NCBI GenBank assembly: GCA_947452905.1
Contig: CANGEP010000001.1
Span: 434,001-498,000 of the forward strand
Reading direction: 5' to 3'
Length of the DNA stretch: 64,000 nt
Source of the DNA: Bacteroidota bacterium
GTDB taxonomy: Bacteria > Bacteroidota > Bacteroidia > Chitinophagales > Chitinophagaceae
Under the pieces are notes generated by a model. It was not told where the DNA came from. It saw only the letters and a list, made by a program, of their open reading frames with translations, and searched no databases. Every line of letters begins with the position of its first letter. Positions within the stretch are counted from its first letter, which is position 1. This document shows positions 29,124-39,956 of this stretch, one piece after another. The position numbers and the translations under genes are program-made.

Positions 29124-32100
29124 TATCTAATTAAAATTACAGATCCAGTTTTATTTACATGCTCCCCACGATAGTTTACAAAATCAATCACATAATTGTA
29201 GGCGTCCATTTCTTGATTATTGTTCAAATATTTTCCATCCCAACCTTCATTGATATTTTTGGTATAAAAGACCATATTTCCCCAACGATTAAATATTTGC
29301 AGATAATTAAATTGTTTAACGCCCGCTCCATATTCAATTTTCAATAAATCATTTAAATTATCACCATTGGGGGTAAAAGCTTTAGGCAAGGTAATGGCCA
29401 CAGTATTAGACACATCTATATAATAATTATCCACCACTTTACATTTAGAAACTGAATCGGTTCTAGTTAATAAATAAGTGATACTGACATTCGATTTAAA
29501 ATTGGGCTTCATTAATTTATTATTGGATAAATTAATATTGGGTAGCCATGTATATTGTGTATAACCCGAATCTACTTTTAAAGGATGTAAAATGGTATCT
29601 ATATCAGCTAAAACAAAATAAGTATAATTGGCAGGTTTAACCGGCAAAACCACATCTAAACTATCGCCTTTAATATCATAATTATAAGAAGGGCAAAAAT
29701 CGTTGGTTACTTTTACGTTAATCGCATATTTCCCTTTTTGTGTATAGGTATGTGAAACTGGTTTGGCGGTAGCAAATTTAGAACCATCCCCTAAATCCCA
29801 TGCATAATGTAAATTAGGTTTGTCAAAAGCATTGGTAGAGATAGGCTCGGGAGTATTAATACAGATAAATGCAGGATAGGATAAATTAATAAATGGAACA
29901 TCATACTTGGTAATTAAAATACTATTAGAAGCTAAAGAATTACAAAAGCCATCATTGACCACTAATTCATAAGTACCGTCCTTACTAGTAGAGAAAGTAT
30001 CTATAGTTGAAGTATTTTCGATCGATTTATTAAGTAGCCATTTATTGAACATTGTATTACTACCCACCAAAGTGATAGGATCTCCATTACATACCACCGT
30101 ATCCCTTGCCTTTAAAACAGCTTTGGGAATATCTCTCACTTCTACCGATTTTAAATTATCGTAAGGATAAATACAATTTTTAGCATCTTGAATAACTAAT
30201 GAAATTTTTACCGTTGAGGGGCTTAATCCATTTAACACATCTCCTGAAAATTTGGCAGTTGCTTGGTCTGATTTCCATGTATAGCTATAGGGAGGTGTTC
30301 CTCCTAATGTTGAATAGTTAAAGTTTAAAGTATCCGCTAAACATACATAATCTTTAAAAGTAGAAAAAGTGAATTTTTCTGGAGGAGGCACGATATTAAT
30401 ATTTTGTAAACTATCACTAATACAGGTTCCTCCCGATAAAGCAAGCATCTTAATTTTATACGACATAGTATCCGGATAGTGAAACTTAGCATAACTATGG
30501 GTATAGGCTTTGTCAAAACTTGCATTATCGTCTACTGTTATATTGGTGGTATCTCTATCATAATCCCAAAAAATTATCAACTTCCCTATTTTACCAATAT
30601 CTACCGTAGATTTATTAGTGATGGACACTAATTCATTACTACATAATGCCGAATCTTTAGGTACAATAAAATGTGCTTTAGGGATGGCCCCATTCACAGT
30701 AAAACTAACGGTGTCGGCACTTACACATCCTTTATTACTAGTTACCGTATGTATAATTGTATAGTCACCTGGTGTTTTATATAAATGTTTTGGATTGGAT
30801 GCCGTATCAGTATTTTTAGCAGCAGTATTTGCAGCGTCTCCAAAATCCCATAAATAAGTAAAGCCTCCTGAATTATCAATAATTTTACTGGTATCTGTGA
30901 AAACGGCTTGGCCATCTCTTAAACAGAAATTGGGCAGTTTAACACCCACCAAAGGATTAGGATTGACGGTGACAGATTTAATTGTTTTTTGCAAACATCC
31001 ATTTTCGGTTACCGCAGATAATCCAACTTTATAATTCTTTAAAGTATCAAAATGATGTACCACCGAATCCTTTGTTAATAAAGTATCTACATTCGAAAAA
31101 TCTGCAAAATCCCAAACCCATTTTTGCAATTTTGATTTTCCAGTAGCCGAAGAAGAATCGCTAAAAACGATGTCTTTAAATTGACAGGTTAATGCAGAAT
31201 ATCCGAAATTAACTTTGGGTAAACTATCAATATAAATATATTGTGAAACCGTATCACTTAAACAACCAATCTCATTTATTATAAAATAGTTTATCTTAAT
31301 GCTATCCGCTTTTTTAGGCAAGAAACTTACTTTAGTGCCTGATAAAACCGTGTCCGTTCCTAGGAGCCACTTATAATCGATAATTTTTGGATCATCCGGA
31401 ACAACTATTGTTTTATCATTTAAAAAAACAGAGTCTTTAATACAATGGGTGGTTAAAATAGAATTCTGCGCTTTGGGTGGCCCATAAACTACTAAATCAA
31501 AATCAATTTCCTGCTCTCCACTACAGCCATCTGCGGTTGGATTATTCACCAATACTTGTACGGAATAATTTCCAGCAGAATCTATTGTCAAAAATTTTGG
31601 CAATGAATACCTATAAATTGTTTTCCCATTAAGCAAGTAAGTTGAATCTTCTTTGGGTGCATAATCCCTTGGAATAGAATCATTTTTTGGCACTTTCCAC
31701 TGGATAGATAAAGGTTTATAGGGAAGTGTAATGGAAACTTTAAATGGAGTGCCTTTACAAGTGGCAGGTACTTTTATAACTCCGAACTGATTATCTACCG
31801 ATAACTTTTGATACAAATCAATAACATTGGTACCCGCATTATAACCATAGGATTCGGTTGCTCCATAACCATAAGCAATGGCATTAAAACCCGAATCGGA
31901 AACAATGGTATGCGAACCTGCTTTTAACTTGTACTGAAAATAAACATAATTAGCATCATAGGGACTGGGAATTGAATCATGTAATGAAACCCCATCTACC
32001 TTTAATGAGTTTACTCCTTCTTTGGGTATAATTATATTTACAAAATGCAGGGTGTCTTTTATAGCCCAAAAAGGAGTTGAATTTATGGTTACTTTTTTAA

Positions 32101-33226
32101 TAGTTTGCTCGATGGGGCTTAAGTAAATCATTTCAGGATCACCAAAATTTATAATAGTATTACCATAGGCACCTGTGGTAGTTATATACTGTGCCACCAT
32201 AATGGGTAAATCAGATTCAATTAAATTAGATTTATTAGATTGAAACTCATAATAAAAATTCCTTTGCAAGGGATATAAAGTACTTATATCTACTCCATTT
32301 AATTTTACTTTGGCAGCTTTATCACTCACTGCAATCCTAAAAAAATTATTAGGCATTTTTGCTGTAGGTACTGTAATATACTTTTTACCCCAGGCATTGG
32401 CAGGAAAAACTTGCTGGATATAGTTGTCAGCGGAATTATTGGTGGCTTTATCGGTTATATTAATTTTACCTGACCCCGAGAAAACAGCTATTTTTTTACA
32501 GGGGTTAGTAGCGGAAGCCACCGATCTAATAACAGTTCCTGTTAGATCTTCTCCTGTAGTAGTACTCAATAATTTTCCCATTATATTGTACACTTCCCCT
32601 TTCATTAAGGTTTTTCTTATTGTATCACCTGCATTATTAAGTAAAGTATTTGCACTTGGTATTATTTCTATATTAGTTGAATCCTCAGTGGCAATTACAA
32701 AAGCATAACAATAAGAGTAATTGTTATTAGAAACCTGTTTAAAATTTAATGAATAATAAAATTGTCCAAGTGTATTTGTTGGAAATAATAAACTTGCACC
32801 AGATACACTACCATTATATATATGCGCATAGGCTATTATGGGATAGTCCGATGTAATATGTATTCCTTTATTACTTAATCCTTCTTTTGCAATTCTGGCA
32901 TCCTGATCCCCTAATTTTGGAATGGGTTCAGAAACTGTAACTGTATTGGCTTTTAAAGTATATGTTTTTACATAACCTAACCATGGGATTTCTACTTTAA
33001 TATTAGCATCATGATCAGAGGTAAAATACAAAACTAAATCTTGACTATTTTTATTATTTTGAACATCAACTATGGTATAGGGATCTCCTTTTGTGTCATA
33101 CATATAAACATGACTACCATAGCCGACCCAAAAATCCTTGCCCTTGTTAGAAAAGTCTTGCGCAAAAACAACGGTACTAAAAGTAACCGCCATAAATGAA
33201 AGTAAAAGAGATAAAAACTTTGGCAA
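29123..33226 (-). CDS. Large secreted PKD-repeat protein with IgGFc-binding-like N-terminus and gliding-motility (type B) C-terminal sorting domain
   Basis: N-term GKDFWVGYGSHVYMYD; PKD-like FTYLWDFGDAANT and YAWDLGDGSKFATAKPVSHTYTQKGKYAI; C-term LPKAFTPNGDNLNDLLKIEY...IFNRWGNMVFYT...GWDGKY. Confidence 0.9.
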   Translation of the reverse strand: MPKFLSLLLSFMAVTFSTVVFAQDFSNKGKDFWVGYGSHVYMYDTKGDPYTIVDVQNNKNSQDLVLYFTSDHDANIKVEIPWLGYVKTYTLKANTVTVSEPIPKLGDQDARIAKEGLSNKGIHITSDYPIIAYAHIYNGSVSGASLLFPTNTLGQFYYSLNFKQVSNNNYSYCYAFVIATEDSTNIEIIPSANTLLNNAGDTIRKTLMKGEVYNIMGKLLSTTTGEDLTGTVIRSVASATNPCKKIAVFSGSGKINITDKATNNSADNYIQQVFPANAWGKKYITVPTAKMPNNFFRIAVSDKAAKVKLNGVDISTLYPLQRNFYYEFQSNKSNLIESDLPIMVAQYITTTGAYGNTIINFGDPEMIYLSPIEQTIKKVTINSTPFWAIKDTLHFVNIIIPKEGVNSLKVDGVSLHDSIPSPYDANYVYFQYKLKAGSHTIVSDSGFNAIAYGYGATESYGYNAGTNVIDLYQKLSVDNQFGVIKVPATCKGTPFKVSITLPYKPLSIQWKVPKNDSIPRDYAPKEDSTYLLNGKTIYRYSLPKFLTIDSAGNYSVQVLVNNPTADGCSGEQEIDFDLVVYGPPKAQNSILTTHCIKDSVFLNDKTIVVPDDPKIIDYKWLLGTDTVLSGTKVSFLPKKADSIKINYFIINEIGCLSDTVSQYIYIDSLPKVNFGYSALTCQFKDIVFSDSSSATGKSKLQKWVWDFADFSNVDTLLTKDSVVHHFDTLKNYKVGLSAVTENGCLQKTIKSVTVNPNPLVGVKLPNFCLRDGQAVFTDTSKIIDNSGGFTYLWDFGDAANTAAKNTDTASNPKHLYKTPGDYTIIHTVTSNKGCVSADTVSFTVNGAIPKAHFIVPKDSALCSNELVSITNKSTVDIGKIGKLIIFWDYDRDTTNITVDDNASFDKAYTHSYAKFHYPDTMSYKIKMLALSGGTCISDSLQNINIVPPPEKFTFSTFKDYVCLADTLNFNYSTLGGTPPYSYTWKSDQATAKFSGDVLNGLSPSTVKISLVIQDAKNCIYPYDNLKSVEVRDIPKAVLKARDTVVCNGDPITLVGSNTMFNKWLLNKSIENTSTIDTFSTSKDGTYELVVNDGFCNSLASNSILITKYDVPFINLSYPAFICINTPEPISTNAFDKPNLHYAWDLGDGSKFATAKPVSHTYTQKGKYAINVKVTNDFCPSYNYDIKGDSLDVVLPVKPANYTYFVLADIDTILHPLKVDSGYTQYTWLPNINLSNNKLMKPNFKSNVSITYLLTRTDSVSKCKVVDNYYIDVSNTVAITLPKAFTPNGDNLNDLLKIEYGAGVKQFNYLQIFNRWGNMVFYTKNINEGWDGKYLNNNQEMDAYNYVIDFVNYRGEHVNKTGSVILIR

Positions 33227-33285
33227 GGCTTATATAATAATTAATAATAATATATATTAACCTTTTAAAAATACGAGAAAATAGT

Positions 33286-34623
33286 TTAAGTAAACGTAAT
33301 CTTAAGCACTTGTTTGGTGTGTTCTGTAAATTTGAATCGGTCGTCGATTCGATGGCCAATAACCCATAATATTTTATCTCCAGAAGCCAAAACTGTAGCC
33401 TTCTCTTTAAGGGCAGGACTTAATTTTAACCCCCCTAAAAAGTGAGGAAGCTTCTTCTTTTTTCTTAGTCCTAAAGGATAAAAATAATCGCTTGCCTGCC
33501 AGGTTCTGACTAATAAAGGCCAGGAGATTAAATCGGCATTTAAATACGCAATTTTAGGATCAGGATTGATGGTAATTACCTTAGTAGCTTCTATTAATTC
33601 AAAATGAAGGTTCCCAGATTGAATATTTAATTTACCCTCCCCCGCATACACCATCGTATGCTCGGCGGTATTCGTTAAGGGAACAATCTGAATATTGTCC
33701 TGATATTTTATAAATCGATGAGAACTACTCGCTAAATAAGCACCATTGGAGGCTTCTAATAATTTATGTACTTCATTTATTTGGGCCGCTTTAAACCCAT
33801 AGCGTTTAATAAATGCCCAAGAATAAGTGGAATTATCTTTTACTTTATGCCAATAAGAAATGGGGATGGTTAAAATTCCCTTCTTAGTTTTAAGTCCCTT
33901 TTTCCAAAAATCATTCATTGTTTTTTCAACAATTTTTTCGGCTTCCGCTATTCTTTCCCCAGTTAAAAATATATTTGTTTTAACAGATGGATATAGCTCT
34001 TGCACCTGAGGCAATAAGGTATTACGAATTAAATTTCTAGTATAATCGTCTTTAGCATTTGAACTGTCTTCTACAAAATCAATGCCTTCTTTATGAGCAT
34101 AATCAAGAATTTGTTCTTTGGTAAAACTAAGTAAAGGACGTGCTAAATTGAGAATGTCTTTTCGGCGATTGGGTATACCTGTTAAGCCATGTAAACCAGT
34201 GCCTCTAAAAAGTTGCATTAAAATAGTTTCTACCTGATCATCTGCATGATGAGCAGTTAATAAAATCTGCCCCTGCCCTAACAAAGTCTCAAACCAAGCG
34301 TATCTAATTTCTCTGGCTGCTTCTTGTATACCCATTTTATAGGTTTGAGCATACTTTGCTGTATCCACCGAATGTAGCTGTAATTCAAAATTATACTTTG
34401 ATGCTAGAGTGCGCACAAATTCCTCATCTCTCTTACTTTCCTCTCCTCGTAAATTAAAATTAACATGGGCTATACTGCATCTGGATTTCGTTAAATGCAT
34501 GAGGTGAGCCAATACTATACTATCCACCCCTCCACTTACCGCAATCACATAATTATCGCGTCGTAAACGTAAATCCGGAAACTGTTTATCCCAATATTGT
34601 TTAAAGGTTTCCAGATTTAACAT
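33286..34623 (-). CDS. tilS: tRNA(Ile)-lysidine synthetase
   Basis: PP-loop AVSGGVDSIVLAHL; TAHHADDQVETILMQLFRGTGLHGLTGI. Confidence 0.96.
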   Translation of the reverse strand: MLNLETFKQYWDKQFPDLRLRRDNYVIAVSGGVDSIVLAHLMHLTKSRCSIAHVNFNLRGEESKRDEEFVRTLASKYNFELQLHSVDTAKYAQTYKMGIQEAAREIRYAWFETLLGQGQILLTAHHADDQVETILMQLFRGTGLHGLTGIPNRRKDILNLARPLLSFTKEQILDYAHKEGIDFVEDSSNAKDDYTRNLIRNTLLPQVQELYPSVKTNIFLTGERIAEAEKIVEKTMNDFWKKGLKTKKGILTIPISYWHKVKDNSTYSWAFIKRYGFKAAQINEVHKLLEASNGAYLASSSHRFIKYQDNIQIVPLTNTAEHTMVYAGEGKLNIQSGNLHFELIEATKVITINPDPKIAYLNADLISWPLLVRTWQASDYFYPLGLRKKKKLPHFLGGLKLSPALKEKATVLASGDKILWVIGHRIDDRFKFTEHTKQVLKITFT

Positions 34624-34630
34624 AAAGAAT

Positions 34631-36286
34631 TTATTTTTTTTGCTCTTTAGCCCAAGTATCTTTTAGGGTTACGGTTCTATTAAATACTAATTGCCCAGGT
34701 TTACTTTGGGTATCTTGATAAAAATATCCTTTTCTCAAAAATTGAAATCTGGCATCAAGCGCATCATTGGCTAATGCAGGTTCGGCATATGCAGTAAGCG
34801 TTTTTAAAGAGTTCGAGTTTATATAGTCTTTAAAATCACCATCGGCTGTGGCTAAATCTTCAACATTAAATAAACGATCATATTCATTAAGTGTAACAGG
34901 AATGGCATTCTTTGCACTTACCCAATGTAAAGTTCCTTTTACATGAATTCCACTAGTGTCAGAACCTGATTTACTGTCTGGAAAATAACTTGCATAAATA
35001 GTTTGAATATTACCGGCCTCGTCCTTTTCAAAACTATCGCACTTAATAATGTAAGCACTTTTTAATCTTACTTGTAAACCCGGTCCTAATCGAAAATACT
35101 TTTTGGTAGGCTCTTCCATAAAATCATCACGCTCAATCCATAGTTCTTTACTAAAAGGAACTTCACGTGTGCCACCATTTTCATCTTCGGGATTATTTTC
35201 GGAAAGTAAAATTTCCTCTCCTTTTTCGTAATTGGTAATCACCAATTTTACAGGATTGGCAACTACCATTCTTCTTAAAGCAATCTTATTTAAATGTTCT
35301 CGAACACAAAACTCTAATAAACTAAAATCAATAATATTTTCACGCTTGGCAATTCCAATGCGCTCGCAAAAATCACGAATACTATGTGGAGTATACCCCC
35401 TACGACGCATACCACTAATAGTTGGCATACGTGGATCGTCCCAACTTTGCACATGACCCTCTTGTACTAATTGCAATAACTTTCGTTTACTCATCACTGT
35501 ATAAGTCATGTTTAATCGCGCAAATTCGTATTGATGAGAAGGGAAAATGCCTAATTGTTCGATGCACCAATCATACAAAGCTCTATGTGGTATAAACTCC
35601 AAAGTACATACAGAGTGGGTGATTTGTTCGATACTATCACTTTGCCCATGTGCAAAATCATACATTGGATAAATACACCATTTGTCGCTAGTACGGTGAT
35701 GGTGTGCTTTTTTAATGCGATAAATGATAGGATCACGCATATGCATATTGGGACTTGCTAAATCTATCTTTGCTCTTAACACTTTAGCGCCATCTTCAAA
35801 TTTGCCCGCTTTCATGGCTTCAAAAAGTTCCTTGTTCTCTTGAATATTTCTATTCCTAAAATCATTGCCTGTTCCTGGTACTGTAGGGGTTCCTTTTTGT
35901 TGTGCAATTTCATCTGGGGTACTATCATCAACATAAGCTAAACCTTTCTCAATTAATTGAACGGCAAATGCATATAATTGATCAAAATAATCAGAGGCAT
36001 AACATTCTTTTACCCAATCAAAGCCCAACCATTTAACATCGGCTTTAATGCTCTCTACATATTCAGTTTCTTCTTTTTCTGGATTAGTATCGTCAAAGCG
36101 TAAATTAGTAGCTCCATTAAAAGTTTTTGCTAAACCAAAGTTTAAACAAATACTTTTAGCATGACCAATATGTAAATAGCCATTGGGTTCAGGTGGAAAC
36201 CTGGTTAAGATACTTTTATGCTTTCCTGCAGCTAAATCGGCTGCCACAATTTCTTCGATAAAATTCAAACTTTTTTCTTCACTCAT
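34631..36286 (-). CDS. glnS: Glutaminyl-tRNA synthetase
   Basis: RFPPEPNGYLHIGHAKSI (HIGH), VMSKRKL (KMSKS-like), YPMYDFAHGQSDSIEQITHSVCTLEF. Confidence 0.97.
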   Translation of the reverse strand: MSEEKSLNFIEEIVAADLAAGKHKSILTRFPPEPNGYLHIGHAKSICLNFGLAKTFNGATNLRFDDTNPEKEETEYVESIKADVKWLGFDWVKECYASDYFDQLYAFAVQLIEKGLAYVDDSTPDEIAQQKGTPTVPGTGNDFRNRNIQENKELFEAMKAGKFEDGAKVLRAKIDLASPNMHMRDPIIYRIKKAHHHRTSDKWCIYPMYDFAHGQSDSIEQITHSVCTLEFIPHRALYDWCIEQLGIFPSHQYEFARLNMTYTVMSKRKLLQLVQEGHVQSWDDPRMPTISGMRRRGYTPHSIRDFCERIGIAKRENIIDFSLLEFCVREHLNKIALRRMVVANPVKLVITNYEKGEEILLSENNPEDENGGTREVPFSKELWIERDDFMEEPTKKYFRLGPGLQVRLKSAYIIKCDSFEKDEAGNIQTIYASYFPDSKSGSDTSGIHVKGTLHWVSAKNAIPVTLNEYDRLFNVEDLATADGDFKDYINSNSLKTLTAYAEPALANDALDARFQFLRKGYFYQDTQSKPGQLVFNRTVTLKDTWAKEQKK

Positions 36287-36350
36287 AATAAACACAGTAA
36301 TTCAGGTAAAGGTACAAAACCTAACCCAAAATTGATGGCAAAAGGCTTAC

Positions 36351-36962
36351 TTAGCCCTTATATCCGTATAATTTTTGAAGTTCTTGAACGATCTTCTCTA
36401 TTTCTCGATCGTCCCCTTTAGGATCGTATTGCTGTTTTAAACTACTACTAAATACATACGCCACCGCTTGCCAAAAACCAGCATTAAAACCGCCTTTAAA
36501 TTCTTTGATTATCTCGTAACAATTATTGCCCGTTTCTCTATTAATTAATTTCATTAAAACCCTGCCTTGATAAACCGATAAATTAGTGACTTTGTCGGCA
36601 AAGTCTCTCTTTAACTCGGCTTCGCGCGCTTTGATTATTTTACGTCTTAACTTTTCGTCGGAAACATTTGCCAATTGTGCATTCACTTCGGAAATTACTT
36701 TACTCGCGGTTTTTGCATAGGGATATGTAACATACACAGCGTTTCTTAATCTTGTCCAATCACGCCAGTAGTTTTTCCATTTTGTTGTTTGAATCGATTT
36801 AACCTCTACTGTTGGCAGCCAAGATTGACCAATGGTGTCTCCCTCGGGGGTAATATATGCCTCTACTCTTAAAGTGTCATAGACACCCATTTGAGCATTC
36901 GCTTTTATCCCCATAAAGGTTACTAAAAACAATAATGATATATGTTTAATCCAGTTTTTCAT
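36351..36962 (-). CDS. DUF4294-type conserved secreted protein
   Basis: KVISEVNAQLANVSDEKLRRKIIKAREAELKRDFADKVTNLSVYQGRVLMKLINRETGNNCYEIIKEFKGGFNAGFWQ; recognised as a conserved Bacteroidota family. Confidence 0.7.
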   Translation of the reverse strand: MKNWIKHISLLFLVTFMGIKANAQMGVYDTLRVEAYITPEGDTIGQSWLPTVEVKSIQTTKWKNYWRDWTRLRNAVYVTYPYAKTASKVISEVNAQLANVSDEKLRRKIIKAREAELKRDFADKVTNLSVYQGRVLMKLINRETGNNCYEIIKEFKGGFNAGFWQAVAYVFSSSLKQQYDPKGDDREIEKIVQELQKLYGYKG

Positions 36963-37018
36963 AAAAAGAACCAATTAGACCTACCATTTTTATACCCTAA
37001 TTTACAAAAAGTAACCTT

Positions 37019-39463
37019 TTACCCATTTTTTTTAACACGAGCATAAGTACTCATCATAAAACCAAGCGTCATAACAATAACACCAATCCACAACAGGTTA
37101 ATAAAAGGAAACTCATACACTTTGAGCGTAATTAAATTGGATAAAGTAGACGACTCCTTGATGCCAATTTGTAATATTCCCTTGGGCTGATCAACCACAT
37201 TACTAAAATTTAGAATTAAATTTTGTGCTCTGATAGTATCTGGAATCATCCTCATAGTCATCCCTGTTACAGAAATAGTAGGATGCGCTTCATAGGTTAA
37301 TCCAGTAGCACTATGCACTTTCATTTGCAACACTAACTCATTGGTTCCTGCTGCACGATTAGCATTCGGATTAATTAAAACTTTTTCCAACTTTACATAA
37401 CCATTACTATAAAAAACCGAATCCCCTACTTTTATTTTAGCAGGCTTAAATTGAACAGTATCTTCTTTTGAATGATCTTGAAACGAGGTCACATAAACGA
37501 AAATATCTTTATTCCAATAATGCTTGGAAGCTGGATTAGCCGAAAAGCCTTCCATCCCCTTATTGTTTTTTAACACATCTGGATATAAATAAAAACTATC
37601 CGAAGTTTTCTTTTCTTTAAACTTAAGTTCATAAAACTTTTTGTCTAAATTATCGATGGTATCTCTTTGATAAGTAACCATATACTTACCCATATCAGTA
37701 GTAATACTTTCAAATAAAGTTATATTCTCCATAGGATTACCCACCGGAGATTTTGCATTAGGATCTTTCTGAATAACATTTATACCTGTGGTATTCCAAC
37801 TTAATACAGTTTTGTTGGAAGAAGAAATTAAAATACCTACAAGTACTAATCCAAAACCAATATGACCAATACTTGCACCTGCCGATTTTGTTTTACCTTT
37901 TAAAGTTACTAACCAATAATAAGCATTGGATACTACTGTAAATACCGATGATACAGTGGCCACATATAAGGCAGCTAAAAATCCAATTCCTTTTTCGTTA
38001 TATACAATACCAACTAAAACAAAAATGATGGTGCTTATAATTGCGGTAATTAGGAATGGCCATCGTAATGACTTCCAAAAATTTTCACCAGGTGTTGACT
38101 TAAATTTTAAGTATTGACCCACAGCAGATAATACACCTATAATAATGGCAACAAAAACTTGCACTTGATTATGCGCGAAAGCAGGATCCTCGGGTGGTGC
38201 AATTTTTGTTCCAAAAATTTTATTAAATACAGGAATAGAAGTAATGGCAATAATTACGAGGGCAGATAAAAATAATACTAGCGACCCTACTAACATCCAA
38301 AACTCTCTACTATCAATAGACTCTTCTGTTGTAGGTTCCACCAGAGTTTTATATCTGAAAATAAATAAACTAAAGTAAGGCAATACAAAAATTAATAAGA
38401 ATGCCAATAATTGTGCATTCATCCCCAAATCGGTAAATGCATGAACTGACGTATCGCCTAAAATTCCACTTCTTGTTAAAAAAGTGGAATACACGACTAA
38501 TAAAAAACTAATCCCAAAAAATAAGTAAGTTGCTTTTAAGCTTCTGCCCGTTTTGCGATAAATAATGGCGGTATGAATGGCTGCTACCAATGTTAGCCAT
38601 GGAACTAAGGAGGCGTTTTCTACTGGATCCCATGCCCAATAACCTCCGAATGTTAAACTTTCATAAGCCCATGCAGCTCCCATCATAATTCCTAAACCTA
38701 AAATACCCGCTGAAAAAGTAGCCCATGGAAGTGCCGTTGTCATCCAATTATTATCTTTCTTTAATAAACCCACTACTGCAAAAGCAAATGGAATGGTAGT
38801 AGAGGCAAACCCTAAGAAAAGTATTGGTGGGTGAATGACCATCCAATAATTTTGCAATAAAGTGTTTAAACCGGTTCCGTCCTTTATAAGTTGTAAGTAA
38901 TCGGGTCTAGATAAAATAGGCCAATTCATTTCATGTCTCAACATGATAAATGGACTACTACCCACTTTAAAATTGAAAATATATAATCCTACTACCATAG
39001 TGGCCAAACAGAACTGTGTAAAACTTAACACCATTAAGACCCCATAGGATTGTTGCTTCCACTTATTGGAACGAGCCATTACTACTAAGCCTAAAATACA
39101 ATGCCAAAAGCTCCACAATAAAAAGCTTCCCTCTTGTCCTTCCCAAAAACAGCTTAGCAAATACTCTGTTGGCATATGCTTATCACTATGTGTATAGGCA
39201 TACTTATACTCAAACATATGATTGGAGATCACATAATATAAAATCAAAAAGCTAGCAAAAACAGCTACTGACTCTATTATAAAAGAAAGCTTGGCTAATT
39301 TATACCAATCCTTTTGTGTAGTTATTTCAGTCGCATAAAAAGCTTTAGCAAAAGCAAAAGTGGCTAATAAAGAAGCCACTAATGAAAGTATCGATAAAAA
39401 ATATCCTAATTGACCTGGTAATAAATGTTCTCCAATAAATTGGATAGAGGGTGCTGTATTCAT
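37019..39463 (-). CDS. ccmF: Cytochrome c-type biogenesis protein CcmF/CcsA-like heme lyase
   Basis: Multi-TM; WWD-type motif MGAAWAYESLTFGGYWAWDPVENASLVPWL; GILGDTSVHAFTDLG. Confidence 0.95.
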   Translation of the reverse strand: MNTAPSIQFIGEHLLPGQLGYFLSILSLVASLLATFAFAKAFYATEITTQKDWYKLAKLSFIIESVAVFASFLILYYVISNHMFEYKYAYTHSDKHMPTEYLLSCFWEGQEGSFLLWSFWHCILGLVVMARSNKWKQQSYGVLMVLSFTQFCLATMVVGLYIFNFKVGSSPFIMLRHEMNWPILSRPDYLQLIKDGTGLNTLLQNYWMVIHPPILFLGFASTTIPFAFAVVGLLKKDNNWMTTALPWATFSAGILGLGIMMGAAWAYESLTFGGYWAWDPVENASLVPWLTLVAAIHTAIIYRKTGRSLKATYLFFGISFLLVVYSTFLTRSGILGDTSVHAFTDLGMNAQLLAFLLIFVLPYFSLFIFRYKTLVEPTTEESIDSREFWMLVGSLVLFLSALVIIAITSIPVFNKIFGTKIAPPEDPAFAHNQVQVFVAIIIGVLSAVGQYLKFKSTPGENFWKSLRWPFLITAIISTIIFVLVGIVYNEKGIGFLAALYVATVSSVFTVVSNAYYWLVTLKGKTKSAGASIGHIGFGLVLVGILISSSNKTVLSWNTTGINVIQKDPNAKSPVGNPMENITLFESITTDMGKYMVTYQRDTIDNLDKKFYELKFKEKKTSDSFYLYPDVLKNNKGMEGFSANPASKHYWNKDIFVYVTSFQDHSKEDTVQFKPAKIKVGDSVFYSNGYVKLEKVLINPNANRAAGTNELVLQMKVHSATGLTYEAHPTISVTGMTMRMIPDTIRAQNLILNFSNVVDQPKGILQIGIKESSTLSNLITLKVYEFPFINLLWIGVIVMTLGFMMSTYARVKKNG

Positions 39464-39481
39464 TCAATAATTTGTAAATAA

Positions 39482-39892
39482 TTAATTAGAAAGGCTAGCG
39501 GGTTGTTCTCTCATCGCATTTGGATTATCCTTGTATTTGGAAGGACATTTTAATACAATTGCGGAACATTCAAAAACATCTCCTTGTACTTTTCCTTTTA
39601 AAACCAATCGCTCCGATTTTTCCATATCTGTTGGCATGGTATTGTGATACACTACGCCAATTTTTCCCCCTAAACTATCTTGCACATTAAACTTTAATAG
39701 ATTCGGGTTTTTTACAGGGTCGTACACAACCGGCTGCGATTTATCCATTTTAACAATCAAATTCACGAATTTGCCTGGTTTTTGCTTTGCTGAACCAACT
39801 GTTTCATAACTACTTAAATCCCCTGTATAGCTTATTAACACTACAATTGCAGCAGCAATTAATACCAATAAAAAGATATGTGTTTTCTTCAT
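39482..39892 (-). CDS. ccmE: Cytochrome c maturation protein CcmE-like heme chaperone
   Basis: N-terminal TM, OB-fold pattern FNVQDSLGGKIGVVYHNTMPTDMEKSERLVLKGKVQGDVFECSAIVLKCPSKY; next to ccmF. Confidence 0.88.
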   Translation of the reverse strand: MKKTHIFLLVLIAAAIVVLISYTGDLSSYETVGSAKQKPGKFVNLIVKMDKSQPVVYDPVKNPNLLKFNVQDSLGGKIGVVYHNTMPTDMEKSERLVLKGKVQGDVFECSAIVLKCPSKYKDNPNAMREQPASLSN

Positions 39893-39956
39893 TGGGCAAA
39901 GTTAACCAAATGGCCTTAAATTGCATCAAATTTTATCCATCTCCAAACAATCTCTT

